The translations under genes were made by a program, and so were the position numbers. Of a stretch of 64,000 bases of DNA, positions 37,356-47,087 are shown one piece after another. The DNA comes from Photobacterium profundum (GTDB taxonomy: Bacteria; Pseudomonadota; Gammaproteobacteria; Enterobacterales; Vibrionaceae). Position 1 is the first letter of the stretch; the number at the start of each line of letters is the position of its first letter. Location of the stretch: the NCBI RefSeq assembly GCF_003026285.1, contig NZ_PYOD01000007.1, positions 124,001 through 188,000 on the forward strand, read 5' to 3'. The notes beneath the pieces are model-generated. The model searched no databases. It was not told the origin of the DNA and was given only the letters and a program-made list of their open reading frames with translations.

Positions 37356-39023
37356 TTACTTAGTCATACGCTTGTATTTAATGCGATGTGGCTCTGCAGC
37401 TTTTGCACCCAATGTCTTCTTCAACCAATCGGTGTATTCGGTGTAGTTACCTTCATGGAAGTTAACTTTGCCTTCATCACGGTAGTCTAGAATATGGGTC
37501 GCAATACGGTCGAGGAACCAACGGTCGTGCGAGATAACCATGGCACAACCAGGGAACTCAAGTAAGGCTTCTTCTAGTGCTCGAAGTGTTTCAACATCCA
37601 AGTCATTGGTTGGTTCATCGAGTAGTAATACGTTACCGCCCGCTTTTAGCAGTTTCGCTAAGTGAACACGGTTGCGCTCACCACCAGAAAGGTCGCCAAT
37701 GCGTTTCTGCTGATCACTGCCACGGAAGTTAAAGCGTGACACATAAGCGCGTGCTGGTACTTCGTAGTTGTTGATACGAATAATTTCAGCACCTTCAGAA
37801 ATTTCCTGATAAACGGTGTTGCTATCATTCATGCTATCACGGAACTGATCAACAGACGCTAGGCTAACCGTTGTACCGAGTTCTACCGTACCTGAATCAG
37901 GTTGTTCAGCACCACTTAGCATTTTAAACAGTGTTGATTTACCGGCACCATTGGCACCGATAATGCCGACGATGGCCCCTTTTGGCATGCTGAACGATAG
38001 ATCATCGATCAATACGCGATCACCGTATGACTTCGTTAGGTTGGTTACATCAATAACCTTGTCACCTAAACGCTCACCCGGTGGGATAAACAGTTCATTG
38101 GTTTCGTTACGTTTCTGGTGGTCGTTAGTATTAAGCTCTTCAAAGCGCGCCATACGTGCTTTTGATTTCGCTTGACGACCTTTAGGATTTTGACGAACCC
38201 ATTCAAGCTCTTTAGCAATTGTCTTTTGACGTGCATTTTCTTGAGATGATTCTTGCTGTAGGCGTGCATCTTTCTGTTCAAGCCAAGATGTGTAGTTACC
38301 TTCCCATGGAATACCTTCACCACGGTCAAGCTCTAGAATCCAACCAGCTGCATTATCAAGGAAGTAACGGTCGTGGGTAATCGCCACAACAGTACCTGTG
38401 TACTCACATAGGAAGTGCTCAAGCCATGCTACTGATTCAGCATCTAAGTGGTTTGTTGGTTCATCAAGTAACAGCATGTCGGGCTTATCAAGCAATAAGC
38501 GACAAATTGCCACACGACGGCGTTCACCACCAGACAGTAATTTAATCGGTGCATCCCATTCAGGAAGGCGCAATGCATCAGCGGCACGCTCTAGAGTATT
38601 TTCTAGATTATGGCCGTCTTTGGTTTCGATAAGGGCTTCAAGCTCACCTTGCTCCTTAGCAAGCACATCGAAATCTGCATCAGGTTCAGCATACGCTGCA
38701 TAAACCGCATCAAGACGTGTTAAGGCGTCTTTTACGTCAGAAACTGCTTCTTCAACAATTTCACGTACTGTTTTTTCTTCATCAAGAACAGGTTCTTGAG
38801 GAAGGTAGCCTATCTTCAAACCTGCTTGTGGGCGTGCTTCACCCTCAATTTCCGTATCAAGGCCAGCCATGATACGGAGCAGGCTTGATTTACCTGAACC
38901 ATTCAAGCCTAAAACACCAATTTTGGCGCCGTGGAAAAAGCTTAATGAAATATCTTTAAGGATTTGACGCTTTGGTGGAACAATTTTGCCCACGCGCTGC
39001 ATGGTATAAACGTATTCAGCCAT
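37356..39023 (-). CDS. ettA: Energy-dependent translational throttle protein EttA (ABC-F)
   Basis: EttA binds the ribosomal E site and adjusts the first elongation steps to ATP/ADP level. Two ABC domains are complete: Walker A GLNGSGKSS and GANGAGKST, signatures LLSGGERRRVAI and DLSGGERNRVHL, and Walker B LLLDEPTNHLD and LLLDEPTNDLD. The linker (about 245-320) holds the charged P-site interaction motif region. The length of 555 equals E. coli EttA, and the start MAEYVYTMQRVGKIVPPKR is family-like. It is divergent from slt, as in E. coli. Confidence 0.97.
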   Translation of the reverse strand: MAEYVYTMQRVGKIVPPKRQILKDISLSFFHGAKIGVLGLNGSGKSSLLRIMAGLDTEIEGEARPQAGLKIGYLPQEPVLDEEKTVREIVEEAVSDVKDALTRLDAVYAAYAEPDADFDVLAKEQGELEALIETKDGHNLENTLERAADALRLPEWDAPIKLLSGGERRRVAICRLLLDKPDMLLLDEPTNHLDAESVAWLEHFLCEYTGTVVAITHDRYFLDNAAGWILELDRGEGIPWEGNYTSWLEQKDARLQQESSQENARQKTIAKELEWVRQNPKGRQAKSKARMARFEELNTNDHQKRNETNELFIPPGERLGDKVIDVTNLTKSYGDRVLIDDLSFSMPKGAIVGIIGANGAGKSTLFKMLSGAEQPDSGTVELGTTVSLASVDQFRDSMNDSNTVYQEISEGAEIIRINNYEVPARAYVSRFNFRGSDQQKRIGDLSGGERNRVHLAKLLKAGGNVLLLDEPTNDLDVETLRALEEALLEFPGCAMVISHDRWFLDRIATHILDYRDEGKVNFHEGNYTEYTDWLKKTLGAKAAEPHRIKYKRMTK

Positions 39024-39154
39024 ATCAGTTTATGATCTCTAATCTAAAATGAAGAAGGTATTTTACCCAATCTAGACATAAGATTAACAGCATTGTTCAT
39101 AATTAGCGTTTACTATGAATAAATATCATCCTAAAACCGAAATGGAGTTTTCTT

Positions 39155-41089
39155 GTGCTTAGTTTTTCTGTCCATAAGGTAGTAACCGTAACCGTGGTGA
39201 TATTCGGTTTAAGCTGTGTGCCAGTAAGTCACGCCTCTAAGCTTGATCAGCAACGTGAGTGGTATGTACAAGCGGGTAAAGCGTTAGATAAGAGAGATGA
39301 TGATGGTTATCGTCAATTACGTCAAAAATTAGATGAATACCCTTTAACGCCATACTTAGATTATCATGATTTTTCTAAAGATCTCAGCAAGAAAACACCC
39401 GCGCAAGTAGCTGAGTTTGTTGCTGATTATAAGGATCTCCCTTTTAATACGACAGTGAAAGGGAATTACTTAAATTATCTTGCAAGCACAAAACGCTGGA
39501 ATGATTTTTTAACGGTTCAACCCAATGAACCCAACGGGCAAGCATTAAAATGTTATTACTATTATGCGCAAAGCCAGAAGGGAAATAAGGATCTTGCTTG
39601 GCAGGGGGCCAACGCGCTTTGGCTAACCGGTACCTCTATCAGCGATGCGTGTGATCCATTATTGTCCGATTGGACGAAAGCGGGTAAACGCACGAATCAG
39701 TTAATTCTCGATCGTATGTTATTGGCTTACGATCAAGGCAACAGCGGCTTGTTGAAATATCTTGATAAACAATTATCAGGAACGAGCCAAGCGATAGGTG
39801 ACGATATGTTAGGTTTATTAGATAAACCACAGAACGTCGCTGATTTTGCCAAACGCAGCAAAGTTACCGATTTTAACCAGCAGATAGCAGAAGCCGCTTA
39901 TAAACGCTTAGCCCGTAAAGATGTGAAAGAAGCAGTTAAACAATTTCAGCGTACCGTTGATGGGCAACACCTTAAGCCATCACGTGCCCAACACATTGCG
40001 GATTACACAATACTAAGGTTAATGTCGACAGATAAGTCCGATCTTATTCAGTGGCGTGATAGCAAGCTAGAAACCAGTTCCAGTGTTAATGCGCTAGAGC
40101 GCCGTATTCGATTGGCGTTACGCGAAGCTAATTATACGGAAGCTGAAAAGTGGGTGAATCGTTTACCACAAGAAGCAAAAGACACCACGCGTTGGACATT
40201 CTGGCAAGCCTATTTTCTTGCGCGTAACGGTAAAAAATCAGAATCGAATAAGCTGTACAGCTCGATTTTAGGGCAACGTGATTTCTACAGTGCTGCGGCG
40301 GCAACCGTGTTAAACAAGCCGATCGTCTATCCAACCCAAACGGTGCCAGAGAGTATTGCTAAGCAAAGTAAGCAGTACACGACAACCTTGGTACGTATTC
40401 AAGAGCTGATAGCACTGGATAAGTCGCTTGATGCTAATCGTGAATGGTATTACCTATTAAGTGGAAAGACGGTTGAACAAAAGCGTATGTTGGCTGCTTA
40501 TGCGGGCAAACATAAATGGCACCATTTAGCGGTACAGGCAACCATTTCTGGCCAGTTGTGGGATCACGTTACATTGCGTTTTCCGATGGCTCATAAGTGG
40601 TGGTTTGATTTCTTCAGCAAGCAACGTGACCTGCCAACTCCGACGATGATGGCATTGGCTCGTCAGGAAAGTGCATGGAACTCACGAGCACAATCTCCAG
40701 TTGGGGCGCGAGGCTTGATGCAATTGATGCCAGCCACCGCTAAAGAAACGGCTAAAAAGCTAGGGCGTAATTATACCGGGAAAAACAGTTTGTTTGATCC
40801 GGGGGTCAACATTCGTCTTGGTAGTGGCTACCTGAAAATGATGCTAGAACGCTACGATGATAACCGTGTCTATTCGTTTGCTGCGTATAACGCAGGTCCT
40901 AGTCGAGTGAATCGTTGGAAGGGCCAAAATAGCGGTTCTCGTGATGTTTATACCTTCATTGAAGCAATTCCATTTAATGAAACCCGTGGTTATGTACAGA
41001 ACGTTTTAATGTTTGAAATATACTACAGTGACTTGATGGGTAAAAAATCGACATTACTTAAAAAGAATGAATTAACAACCCGTTACTAG
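39155..41089 (+). CDS. slt: Soluble lytic murein transglycosylase Slt70
   Basis: Slt70 cleaves peptidoglycan between MurNAc and GlcNAc in the periplasm, producing 1,6-anhydro ends. A signal peptide (about 1-27, ending VSHAS) is followed by the long alpha-helical superhelix (about 30-470) and the C-terminal SLT domain. The catalytic glutamate is in ALARQESAWNSRAQSPVGARGLMQLMPATA, and AAYNAGPSRVNRW completes the site. The start is GTG 39155 with GGAG seven bases upstream. The length of 644 residues is usual (E. coli 645). It is followed by trpR, as in enterics. Confidence 0.95.
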   Translation: MLSFSVHKVVTVTVVIFGLSCVPVSHASKLDQQREWYVQAGKALDKRDDDGYRQLRQKLDEYPLTPYLDYHDFSKDLSKKTPAQVAEFVADYKDLPFNTTVKGNYLNYLASTKRWNDFLTVQPNEPNGQALKCYYYYAQSQKGNKDLAWQGANALWLTGTSISDACDPLLSDWTKAGKRTNQLILDRMLLAYDQGNSGLLKYLDKQLSGTSQAIGDDMLGLLDKPQNVADFAKRSKVTDFNQQIAEAAYKRLARKDVKEAVKQFQRTVDGQHLKPSRAQHIADYTILRLMSTDKSDLIQWRDSKLETSSSVNALERRIRLALREANYTEAEKWVNRLPQEAKDTTRWTFWQAYFLARNGKKSESNKLYSSILGQRDFYSAAAATVLNKPIVYPTQTVPESIAKQSKQYTTTLVRIQELIALDKSLDANREWYYLLSGKTVEQKRMLAAYAGKHKWHHLAVQATISGQLWDHVTLRFPMAHKWWFDFFSKQRDLPTPTMMALARQESAWNSRAQSPVGARGLMQLMPATAKETAKKLGRNYTGKNSLFDPGVNIRLGSGYLKMMLERYDDNRVYSFAAYNAGPSRVNRWKGQNSGSRDVYTFIEAIPFNETRGYVQNVLMFEIYYSDLMGKKSTLLKKNELTTRY

Positions 41090-41209
41090 AGGGTGTTTGA
41101 CGATGATTTAGCAAGGCTGAAATCTTGCTGAATCAATCAAATTAGTGTGCAACAGGATCAGAACAGGTTAACATTCCTTGAAGATTCAAAACGCCTTAAT
41201 GAGGTTTAC

Positions 41210-41521
41210 ATGTCAACAACTCCGGAAACGGCTGATTTTACCGAGTGGCAACAGGTCGTCGATTTACTTCGTCAGGCAGCATTAGAGCAGAAAGATGACG
41301 TGATGCTGAAGCTATTGCTAACCCCGGATGAAAGAGAGGCGTTATTGGCTCGGGTGAATATTCTTCATGAGCTAATGAATGGGCAACGTAGCCAACGAAA
41401 AATTAGTGAATTGTTAGGGGTTGGGGTAGCAACGATTACCCGAGGATCTAATGAATTAAAGCATCAGAGTGACGATACAAAAGAATGGCTGGCAGAGTTA
41501 CTAAAGAAGCAACAGCAATAA
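41210..41521 (+). CDS. trpR: Trp operon repressor
   Basis: TrpR represses trp genes when bound to tryptophan. The protein has the all-helical TrpR fold: WQQVVDLLRQAALEQ, LLLTPDEREALLARVNILHELMNG and the helix-turn-helix QRKISELLGVGVATITRGSNELK, with tryptophan-binding residues typical for the family. The ATG at 41210 with GAGG (41201-41204) gives 103 residues (E. coli 108); an in-frame TTG/ATG extension upstream lacks support. Its position after slt is conserved. Confidence 0.96.
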   Translation: MSTTPETADFTEWQQVVDLLRQAALEQKDDVMLKLLLTPDEREALLARVNILHELMNGQRSQRKISELLGVGVATITRGSNELKHQSDDTKEWLAELLKKQQQ

Positions 41522-41554
41522 GTTCTCCAATAAGCCAGTTGCTCTGAATACATC

Positions 41555-41608
41555 AAATCCTGTCACGATACTTTTTTCAATAATGAGTATCGTGACAGGA
41601 TTTTTTAA
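41555..41608 (+). terminator. Terminator after trpR
   Basis: An 18-bp perfect stem (41555-41572 with 41586-41603) with a 13-nt loop is followed by TTT. It also faces the converging yjjX gene. Confidence 0.9.
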
Positions 41609-41645
41609 TACCTGACGTTTTGATAATTAGTGGCATTGGTATAAG

Positions 41646-42170
41646 TTAACGGCAAGGAAACCATTGTTCATTCATAAATGGAATTAAGGCCAGAATCAGG
41701 GCTTGTTGATAGACCGAACTGCGGCTGAGTGTATGGTTGGTTAACATTGCAATGGCTCCACCTTTTTGCTTAACGTTTTGTTGATTAAACATATCGTCCA
41801 TCACATCACCAAGCTCAATGCCTTGTTGGATTTTTTCTAACGCAATAGGGGGCAAAGGCAAAGAAGCAGAGCGTGCTTCACCGCGTTGCTTATGGTTTTC
41901 AATCACCATCCACGCGAAGGTAGAATTCCCATCGATTCCCGCTTCCAGTCCGACGTAAAAATCAGCATCAGCCTGCAACTTTCGTGCATTCTTAACACGG
42001 TTTCTTGCACCGAGTAAGGTTTCGTCTGCACATAAAGGCTGATCTCTTACTTCGCTGGCGACACTAATGCCTTCAACAGTAAAGGATTGTTCAGGGAAAG
42101 CTTGCGAGAATGCTGAAGAAACAGCAGAAATTTTTGCCGGATTGGTAGAGGCAACGATAATTTTTGACAT
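41646..42170 (-). CDS. yjjX: Inosine/xanthosine triphosphatase YjjX
   Basis: YjjX is a house-cleaning NTPase that removes non-canonical ITP and XTP. The 174 residues carry the family segments MSKIIVASTNPAKISAV, VRDQPLCADETLLGARNRV and DFYVGLEAGID, equivalent to the nucleotide- and metal-binding core in E. coli YjjX. It converges on trpR with a terminator between; the slt-trpR-yjjX order is as in E. coli. Confidence 0.94.
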   Translation of the reverse strand: MSKIIVASTNPAKISAVSSAFSQAFPEQSFTVEGISVASEVRDQPLCADETLLGARNRVKNARKLQADADFYVGLEAGIDGNSTFAWMVIENHKQRGEARSASLPLPPIALEKIQQGIELGDVMDDMFNQQNVKQKGGAIAMLTNHTLSRSSVYQQALILALIPFMNEQWFPCR

Positions 42171-42241
42171 GATTTACCACTAGCTAAGAATAATATCGAC
42201 GGTTTTTTTTACCCTCGCTATTCTACGTAGTCATAAAGTGA

Positions 42242-42329
42242 ATACCAACCTAAACAAGTGTCAGACCATTTGAATAAATCGAAACAGCCTGTTTTGATAT
42301 TCTTTCTAGTTAAAAGCCTAGGTTGGTAT
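42242..42329. mobile_element. 88-bp MITE-like repeat with 11-bp terminal inverted repeats
   Basis: ATACCAACCTA (42242-42252) and TAGGTTGGTAT (42319-42329) are perfect inverted copies bounding an 88-bp AT-rich segment between yjjX and the HTH gene. No coding frame is present. The size and ends fit a small non-autonomous repeat as found scattered in Vibrionaceae genomes; that wider distribution is recalled, not shown here. Confidence 0.6.
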
Positions 42330-42357
42330 ATACCCACATAGCTATTACAAGCTGTGT

Positions 42358-42996
42358 TTAACGATCGTAAGCCCAATCTGATTGAATGATGTAGCCGTGA
42401 ACTTTAAATTCATCATTATTGACAAAGAGGTTAGGAAAATCGGGTTGTGATGTCGAAAAGATGACACCATCAGCTAATTGAGTCATGTGATAAAAATCAG
42501 GCTCACTGTCACGTACCGATGCAAATACTGGTTGTTTAGGGCGGTAAGTCGCTTGCTTGGTGGCTAATGCATAGCTGCCAATCGGTGCACATTGTGAAAT
42601 GTTTTCGTTATCAACAAATAAACCTAAACAATCATCACGTTCAAGGTGTTGTGGTATTACGCGCTTACTGACTACATTTACGGATTCACCGTCGATGAAA
42701 GATCCAAAATCTTTACGGTGAATAATCGGGATGTAAGTACAGGTTGAACCTTGTGAAGACTCATGAGTAATCGCTGTTGTTGCTTGAGTACCTGTATCGA
42801 TTTGCCCAGTTAAGAGGTAACCGATAGACGTATTTAATGTCTCTGCGATTCTTTCTAGCTCACGGACTTCAATACCGTATTTACCCGATAACTTACGGCT
42901 CATTGTTCCTTGCTGAAGACCCAAAGATTCGCCAAGTTGCTTTTGGCTAATTCCTTGGATTTTAGCTAACTGTTTAATTCTTTCTAAATATCCCAT
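42358..42996 (-). CDS. Helix-turn-helix regulator with a C-terminal S24/LexA-like region
   Basis: This 212-residue regulator has an N-terminal XRE-type helix-turn-helix (about 1-60; LAKIQGISQKQLGESLGLQQGTMSRKLSG) and a C-terminal region that looks like the sensor half of repressors of the phage CI/LexA type (about 85-210; SYALATK, VFASVRD, VHGYIIQSDW). A catalytic Ser-Lys pair is not obvious, so autocleavage is uncertain. The start is the ATG at 42996, preceded by GGAAG seven bases upstream; frame continues 27 codons further but without support. No phage genes are adjacent. The target is unknown. Confidence 0.78.
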   Translation of the reverse strand: MGYLERIKQLAKIQGISQKQLGESLGLQQGTMSRKLSGKYGIEVRELERIAETLNTSIGYLLTGQIDTGTQATTAITHESSQGSTCTYIPIIHRKDFGSFIDGESVNVVSKRVIPQHLERDDCLGLFVDNENISQCAPIGSYALATKQATYRPKQPVFASVRDSEPDFYHMTQLADGVIFSTSQPDFPNLFVNNDEFKVHGYIIQSDWAYDR

Positions 42997-43762
42997 TATA
43001 AGGCTTCCCGCTACCGTCATACGAATGCAAAGGGCATTCTTAAAAGTCATACCTAATTCTACTGATATCCTTATCAAAGGAATCTATGGGGTATAAAAAT
43101 TGCGATTGATTTCGTTAAAGGAATATAGTTTACAATAAGAATGGGTAAAAAATGGAACAAAATTCACGTCGAGAATTAAGATTTTTATCAAGAACATGTT
43201 TTAGTGAAGGCAATTTATAAAATAAAGAGAAGATGCTGACCCATAAAGGACTTCTTTTTTAACCGTAAGATAAAGGTAACCGATACATTTTATATATGAT
43301 TGGTGTCGTCATTCACCATTGTTATTATCTGATTCTTATGGTTATTATCTTATTTTAGGCTGTTGTTACTGTTTTAGTGATAGCTCTGTGGGATTCACTA
43401 CGGTTTCTACTTTAAATTTCATGTGAAAAATGGCGTCTTAATTTACTGGTTTATCAAGAGGCGTCATGGCAAATTCTGCTCGGCGTCTAATGGGTAAAAA
43501 CAGTGAATGCCTCATAGGAATATGAAAGAAGAGTTAGTGATACTATCGCGTTATATTTGAGTAATTGTAAATCTATATACTTGTGGGCTGAATCTCGTTA
43601 AAACATCTGATTTCTTAGACCTTTTTGTGACAATATTCTTTCGTTGTTATACTCATTTAAGGCTCTTGAAAAAGTTTTAATTACGTTATTTATTACTAAT
43701 AAATATGTTTTGGGCTTAGTACTATTAACAACAGTTTATTGTTGGTTCAAGCTATCTAGCTA
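42997..43762. other. Gene-poor AT-rich gap
   Basis: These 766 bases separate the HTH regulator from the LytTR regulator. No convincing gene is visible; the plus-strand frame at 43644-43970 is mainly antisense to the LytTR gene. GTTATTATCT occurs twice 20 bases apart (43321-43330, 43341-43350). The promoter of the HTH gene must lie in the first part, and the end of the large minus-strand operon in the last part (a weak ACAA/TTGT hairpin near 43730). Confidence 0.6.
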
Positions 43763-44575
43763 TTACATTCCTTTAAATAAACCTTGCGCAGTTCGGCTAA
43801 CAGGCAGCTTTTGCCCATCAACGATAACTGACATTCTTCCTGCTAGATCTTTCTTCACTTTTTCAATGGTTGCGACATTAACGACTGTTGAACGATGTAT
43901 TTGCCAAAATAAATCAGGATTTAGCTGTGCGAGCAACTCTTTCAGTGATGTGCGAATAATATATTCTTGAACTGCGTTATTGGGTAATCGCTTAAACACT
44001 GATACATATTTGTCTTCCGCTTTAAAATAGAGCACATCGGATATCGCGATTAAATGAATGTCATCACCTGCGCTGGCTTTTATCCAAGTGAGGTATTGTG
44101 GATCAGACTGAGTTGATAGCTGTTGAATTTGCTGGATCAATGCCGATATGTCGGGTTGCGATTGTGCCTTTGAGGGGGGCTGTTGTTTTGATTGCTGCAC
44201 TGACAGCTGGTGCTGTAATTTATTGCAGGCAGTCAGTAAGCGTGATTCGGAAATAGGTTTTAATAAGTAATCAACCGCACTTTGCTCAAATGCTTTTACC
44301 GCATATTCATCATACGCAGTAATAAAAACAATCAAGGGTGAGGTAGGCATTCGTTTGAGTTTTTTAGCCAGTGCCATACCGTCTAATTCTGGCATGCGAA
44401 TATCAAGAAATACAACGTCTGGTTGATGTTCATTTATTTTTAACCAAGCCTCTTTTCCATTTTCAGCACTCGCCACAATGCTGAGCTCTGGCCATACTTC
44501 GGCTAAAGAACGGTTTAAATGATGGCGTAAAAGCGGTTCGTCATCGGCAATTATCGCGGTTGAAAATTGTGTCAT
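43763..44575 (-). CDS. LytTR-family response regulator
   Basis: This transcription regulator has a receiver domain (about 1-120: DDE at 11-13, phosphoacceptor D58 in [12 protein letters not shown]106 in LLKP) and a C-terminal LytTR DNA-binding domain (about 165-268: [51 protein letters not shown]). The 270 residues are typical. It is the last gene of the seven-gene minus-strand cluster and follows its partner kinase by 45 bases. It probably controls the cluster, since LytTR-like half-sites lie upstream of the first gene. Confidence 0.93.
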   Translation of the reverse strand: MTQFSTAIIADDEPLLRHHLNRSLAEVWPELSIVASAENGKEAWLKINEHQPDVVFLDIRMPELDGMALAKKLKRMPTSPLIVFITAYDEYAVKAFEQSAVDYLLKPISESRLLTACNKLQHQLSVQQSKQQPPSKAQSQPDISALIQQIQQLSTQSDPQYLTWIKASAGDDIHLIAISDVLYFKAEDKYVSVFKRLPNNAVQEYIIRTSLKELLAQLNPDLFWQIHRSTVVNVATIEKVKKDLAGRMSVIVDGQKLPVSRTAQGLFKGM

Positions 44576-44620
44576 CTTATCTGTCCTTAGATCGTTTAAT
44601 TTACTAGCGAACTCATGGTG

Positions 44621-45670
44621 CTAATCATGCTTTTCGATGGGTAGGATTAAGGTTGAAATGACGCCACCAGCTTGATGCTCTTTTATCGATATACTGGCTT
44701 TGCCGTCAAATAACATGTCTATGCGCTGGCGAATATTTTCTAGCCCTAATCCATGCCCAGCAGCATGCGGGGTGGGGCTAAATCCTGCCCCGTTATCCGT
44801 TACGCTGATCTGCATAGTTTTACCAATATTGACTATATCGAGTGTGACTTTCCCACCCTTGGCTATGGGTTCAATACCGTGTGTTAATGCATTTTCGATT
44901 AACGGTTGAATTAATAGCGGTGGTAATTCCTGAGTTGATGTGATGCCATCGATATTGATGACATAGTTTAACCTCTCCCCAAGGCGTATTTGTTGGATCT
45001 GCAAGTATGCCTCAACCAATGAGACTTCTTGCTCAACCGTAGTGTGTTGGTGCCGAGTGTTATTGAGTGTTGCGCGCAGTAACTCAGTGAGTTTTTCTAG
45101 CATTAATTTGGCTTTATTGCTGTCAGTTTCGATCAGCACACTGATTGTGGCGAGCGTATTGAATAAAAAATGTGGTTCGATCTGACTTTGCAGCTGCTTC
45201 AGTTGGCTGACTAACAGTACTTTTTCTTGTTCTGTTTGTTTTCTTTTAAGGGTTTCGAGCTCTTTATCGGCAATGAGTTTTTGTTCTTTTGAATAAAAGA
45301 AGTAGTAGCAAAAGCCAGTAAAAATAAGCCCAAGTAATATGACAGGTTTTAGGTTATTCCAACCATTACCACCAAGGAAATCATTTACCCAATACTGCGC
45401 ATTTAAAGTACCAAAGACCATCGAGAAACTCAGAGTGCAGATAATTTCTCGTTGGCGTGAAATCGAAGGAAACACAAGATGAATAAGCTTGGCACTGAAA
45501 ATCGCACTATAGCCAAAACCGAAGCTGATAATGAGGTGTTTTAAAAGAGAATTAGACCAAACTGCTTGAGTTGTTAAGGCAATGATAAAACAAAAAATAC
45601 TGGTTAATAAGAACGACTTACCCCATGAATAATTCGTTTCTTTTTTTTCGTCCATTTGTATATTGCTCAT
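44621..45670 (-). CDS. LytS-type sensor histidine kinase
   Basis: This kinase has four membrane segments (about residues 17-38, 45-66, 76-95 and 108-127) and almost no periplasmic loop, so it probably senses a membrane state or ligand within the bilayer. A coiled coil (about 128-160) leads into a His_kinase domain with phosphoacceptor H167 in IEPHFLFNTL and a HATPase domain with ENALTHGIEP and GAGFSPTPHAAGHGLGLENIRQRI. The ATG overlaps the stop of the preceding beta-barrel gene by one base (TAATG), linking signal detection to the envelope genes of the operon. Confidence 0.92.
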   Translation of the reverse strand: MSNIQMDEKKETNYSWGKSFLLTSIFCFIIALTTQAVWSNSLLKHLIISFGFGYSAIFSAKLIHLVFPSISRQREIICTLSFSMVFGTLNAQYWVNDFLGGNGWNNLKPVILLGLIFTGFCYYFFYSKEQKLIADKELETLKRKQTEQEKVLLVSQLKQLQSQIEPHFLFNTLATISVLIETDSNKAKLMLEKLTELLRATLNNTRHQHTTVEQEVSLVEAYLQIQQIRLGERLNYVINIDGITSTQELPPLLIQPLIENALTHGIEPIAKGGKVTLDIVNIGKTMQISVTDNGAGFSPTPHAAGHGLGLENIRQRIDMLFDGKASISIKEHQAGGVISTLILPIEKHD

Positions 45671-47085
45671 TAGAATCGCCCTTTCAGGTTTAGCAAAATC
45701 ATATGCTGATCTGGCAAATTAGCATAAGCTGAATTTGATTGCCCAGTCAAAAATCGTGCTGCAAGTTCCAAATTGAGAGAGGCACTTCCAGTATCTATCC
45801 ATTCATAGTTCAGCCACTGTGTCGCAATAATCCCATTATCTTGCGGGGAGTAAAGCAAATCAAAGGTTGGGGTTACGTGTTGAATCCAATTGATTTTTCG
45901 GCTCCAATCCCATTGTGCCCATGCTGTTGAATTGAGTGACCAATGCAACATCACATTGTGCTGAACAATATTGCTATGTTGGAAACCTTGCGCATACGAT
46001 GCACTCAATGCTGTGTTTTGCGATGTTCCAGTCTGAGTTGAACTTGTCGATGGTGTTGCTATTTTATTTAAGCTGGTGGTGGTATCGATCGCTTCTTGCC
46101 ATTGCGATGAAGTCCAAGCTCGGCTGTCATACCAGTACTCTAAAATAATACTATTGCCCACTTCATTAGCCCACGTTAACCCCAATAGGGTTTGAAAAGC
46201 GTTACCTTGCTCACCTAAAACAACGGGGTGCTGGCTCGAATTTGGTAGTTCATAACCTAGGCTTTGATGTTGGTAAGTGGCAGAGCCATGAAATTCCCAA
46301 GCGAGATCTAATACAGACACCATGCTGCCACCGATTAATCCATGGCGTACATCGTCATAGTAAGCCAGCCATTGGTATTCTTGTTCGCCCTGCATCCCAT
46401 AGTGGCGAACGCCAATGCCTTGTTGTTGAGATTGCAGCTCTAGGTCATTAAGTGATTGCGATGTCCATGATGAATCGGTGTAAAGCAGCGTCCATTCACC
46501 TGTCGCATCGAAAACAGATAATGCCACTACGCCAGCCCCTTCTTCTGCGACTATTCCAACGGGATTTCTGCGATATGGCTTAATGATATCAAGCGGACGA
46601 TAACCGTAACCTACGCCCCAATCCAATCGAATTTTACCCAATGTGACATCAATGTACTGTTCACCGAGAGCTTCATTCGCCAAGGAAAAACCGCCTTGCC
46701 AATACAGCTCTCGAATAATGAATTCAGCGCTAGGATCATTGTTTGACTCACTGTATGGAGAGGTGTTTTGGTAAGTATTTAAGAGAGAGCTTGAAGCTCC
46801 GCCTTGAGTCTCTGAATATAGGTCAGTAGTTTTAAACGAAATCAATCCTAGCCATTGTTTGTATCCCACTTCCACTTCTAATAATCCATCAATGGTTTGA
46901 CGGCTATCAGGTTGTGGCGGAATAAATGGCGAGTTTCTTGATTGCACGCTTTCAGTACTGATCATCCAATCCCAATGTAGTGATAAATTACTATTACTGG
47001 CGGCTGAATATGGCGTATTCAGTAACACAAGGATCATAAGAACCCCGATGTTATTGAATGCTTTAATCGCCTTATTTTTATTCAT
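45670..47085 (-). CDS. Outer-membrane beta-barrel protein, unknown family
   Basis: The 471-residue protein has a signal peptide (about 1-30, ending YSAAS), alternating aromatic beta-strands throughout (LSLHWDWMIS, WLAYYDDVRHGLIGG, SIILEYWYDSRAW) and a C-terminal strand ending in phenylalanine (ILLNLKGRF), the usual signal for BAM insertion. This is strong evidence for an outer-membrane barrel. I do not recognise a named porin family. It lies between the LolA-like gene (2-base gap) and the kinase (1-base overlap), so it is part of the same transcript, and may be a receiver or exit for what the ABC transporter moves. Confidence 0.8.
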   Translation of the reverse strand: MNKNKAIKAFNNIGVLMILVLLNTPYSAASNSNLSLHWDWMISTESVQSRNSPFIPPQPDSRQTIDGLLEVEVGYKQWLGLISFKTTDLYSETQGGASSSLLNTYQNTSPYSESNNDPSAEFIIRELYWQGGFSLANEALGEQYIDVTLGKIRLDWGVGYGYRPLDIIKPYRRNPVGIVAEEGAGVVALSVFDATGEWTLLYTDSSWTSQSLNDLELQSQQQGIGVRHYGMQGEQEYQWLAYYDDVRHGLIGGSMVSVLDLAWEFHGSATYQHQSLGYELPNSSQHPVVLGEQGNAFQTLLGLTWANEVGNSIILEYWYDSRAWTSSQWQEAIDTTTSLNKIATPSTSSTQTGTSQNTALSASYAQGFQHSNIVQHNVMLHWSLNSTAWAQWDWSRKINWIQHVTPTFDLLYSPQDNGIIATQWLNYEWIDTGSASLNLELAARFLTGQSNSAYANLPDQHMILLNLKGRF

Positions 47086-47087
47086 GA

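Noticed and set aside
42358..42996. HTH/S24-like regulator as evidence for a prophage
   Set aside because: No integrase, structural or lysis genes are adjacent; a phage origin is not supported.
43644..43970. Plus-strand frame of 108 codons
   Set aside because: Two thirds are antisense to the LytTR regulator, whose domain signature is clear. The remaining part has no ribosome binding site and reads like chance hydrophobic sequence.
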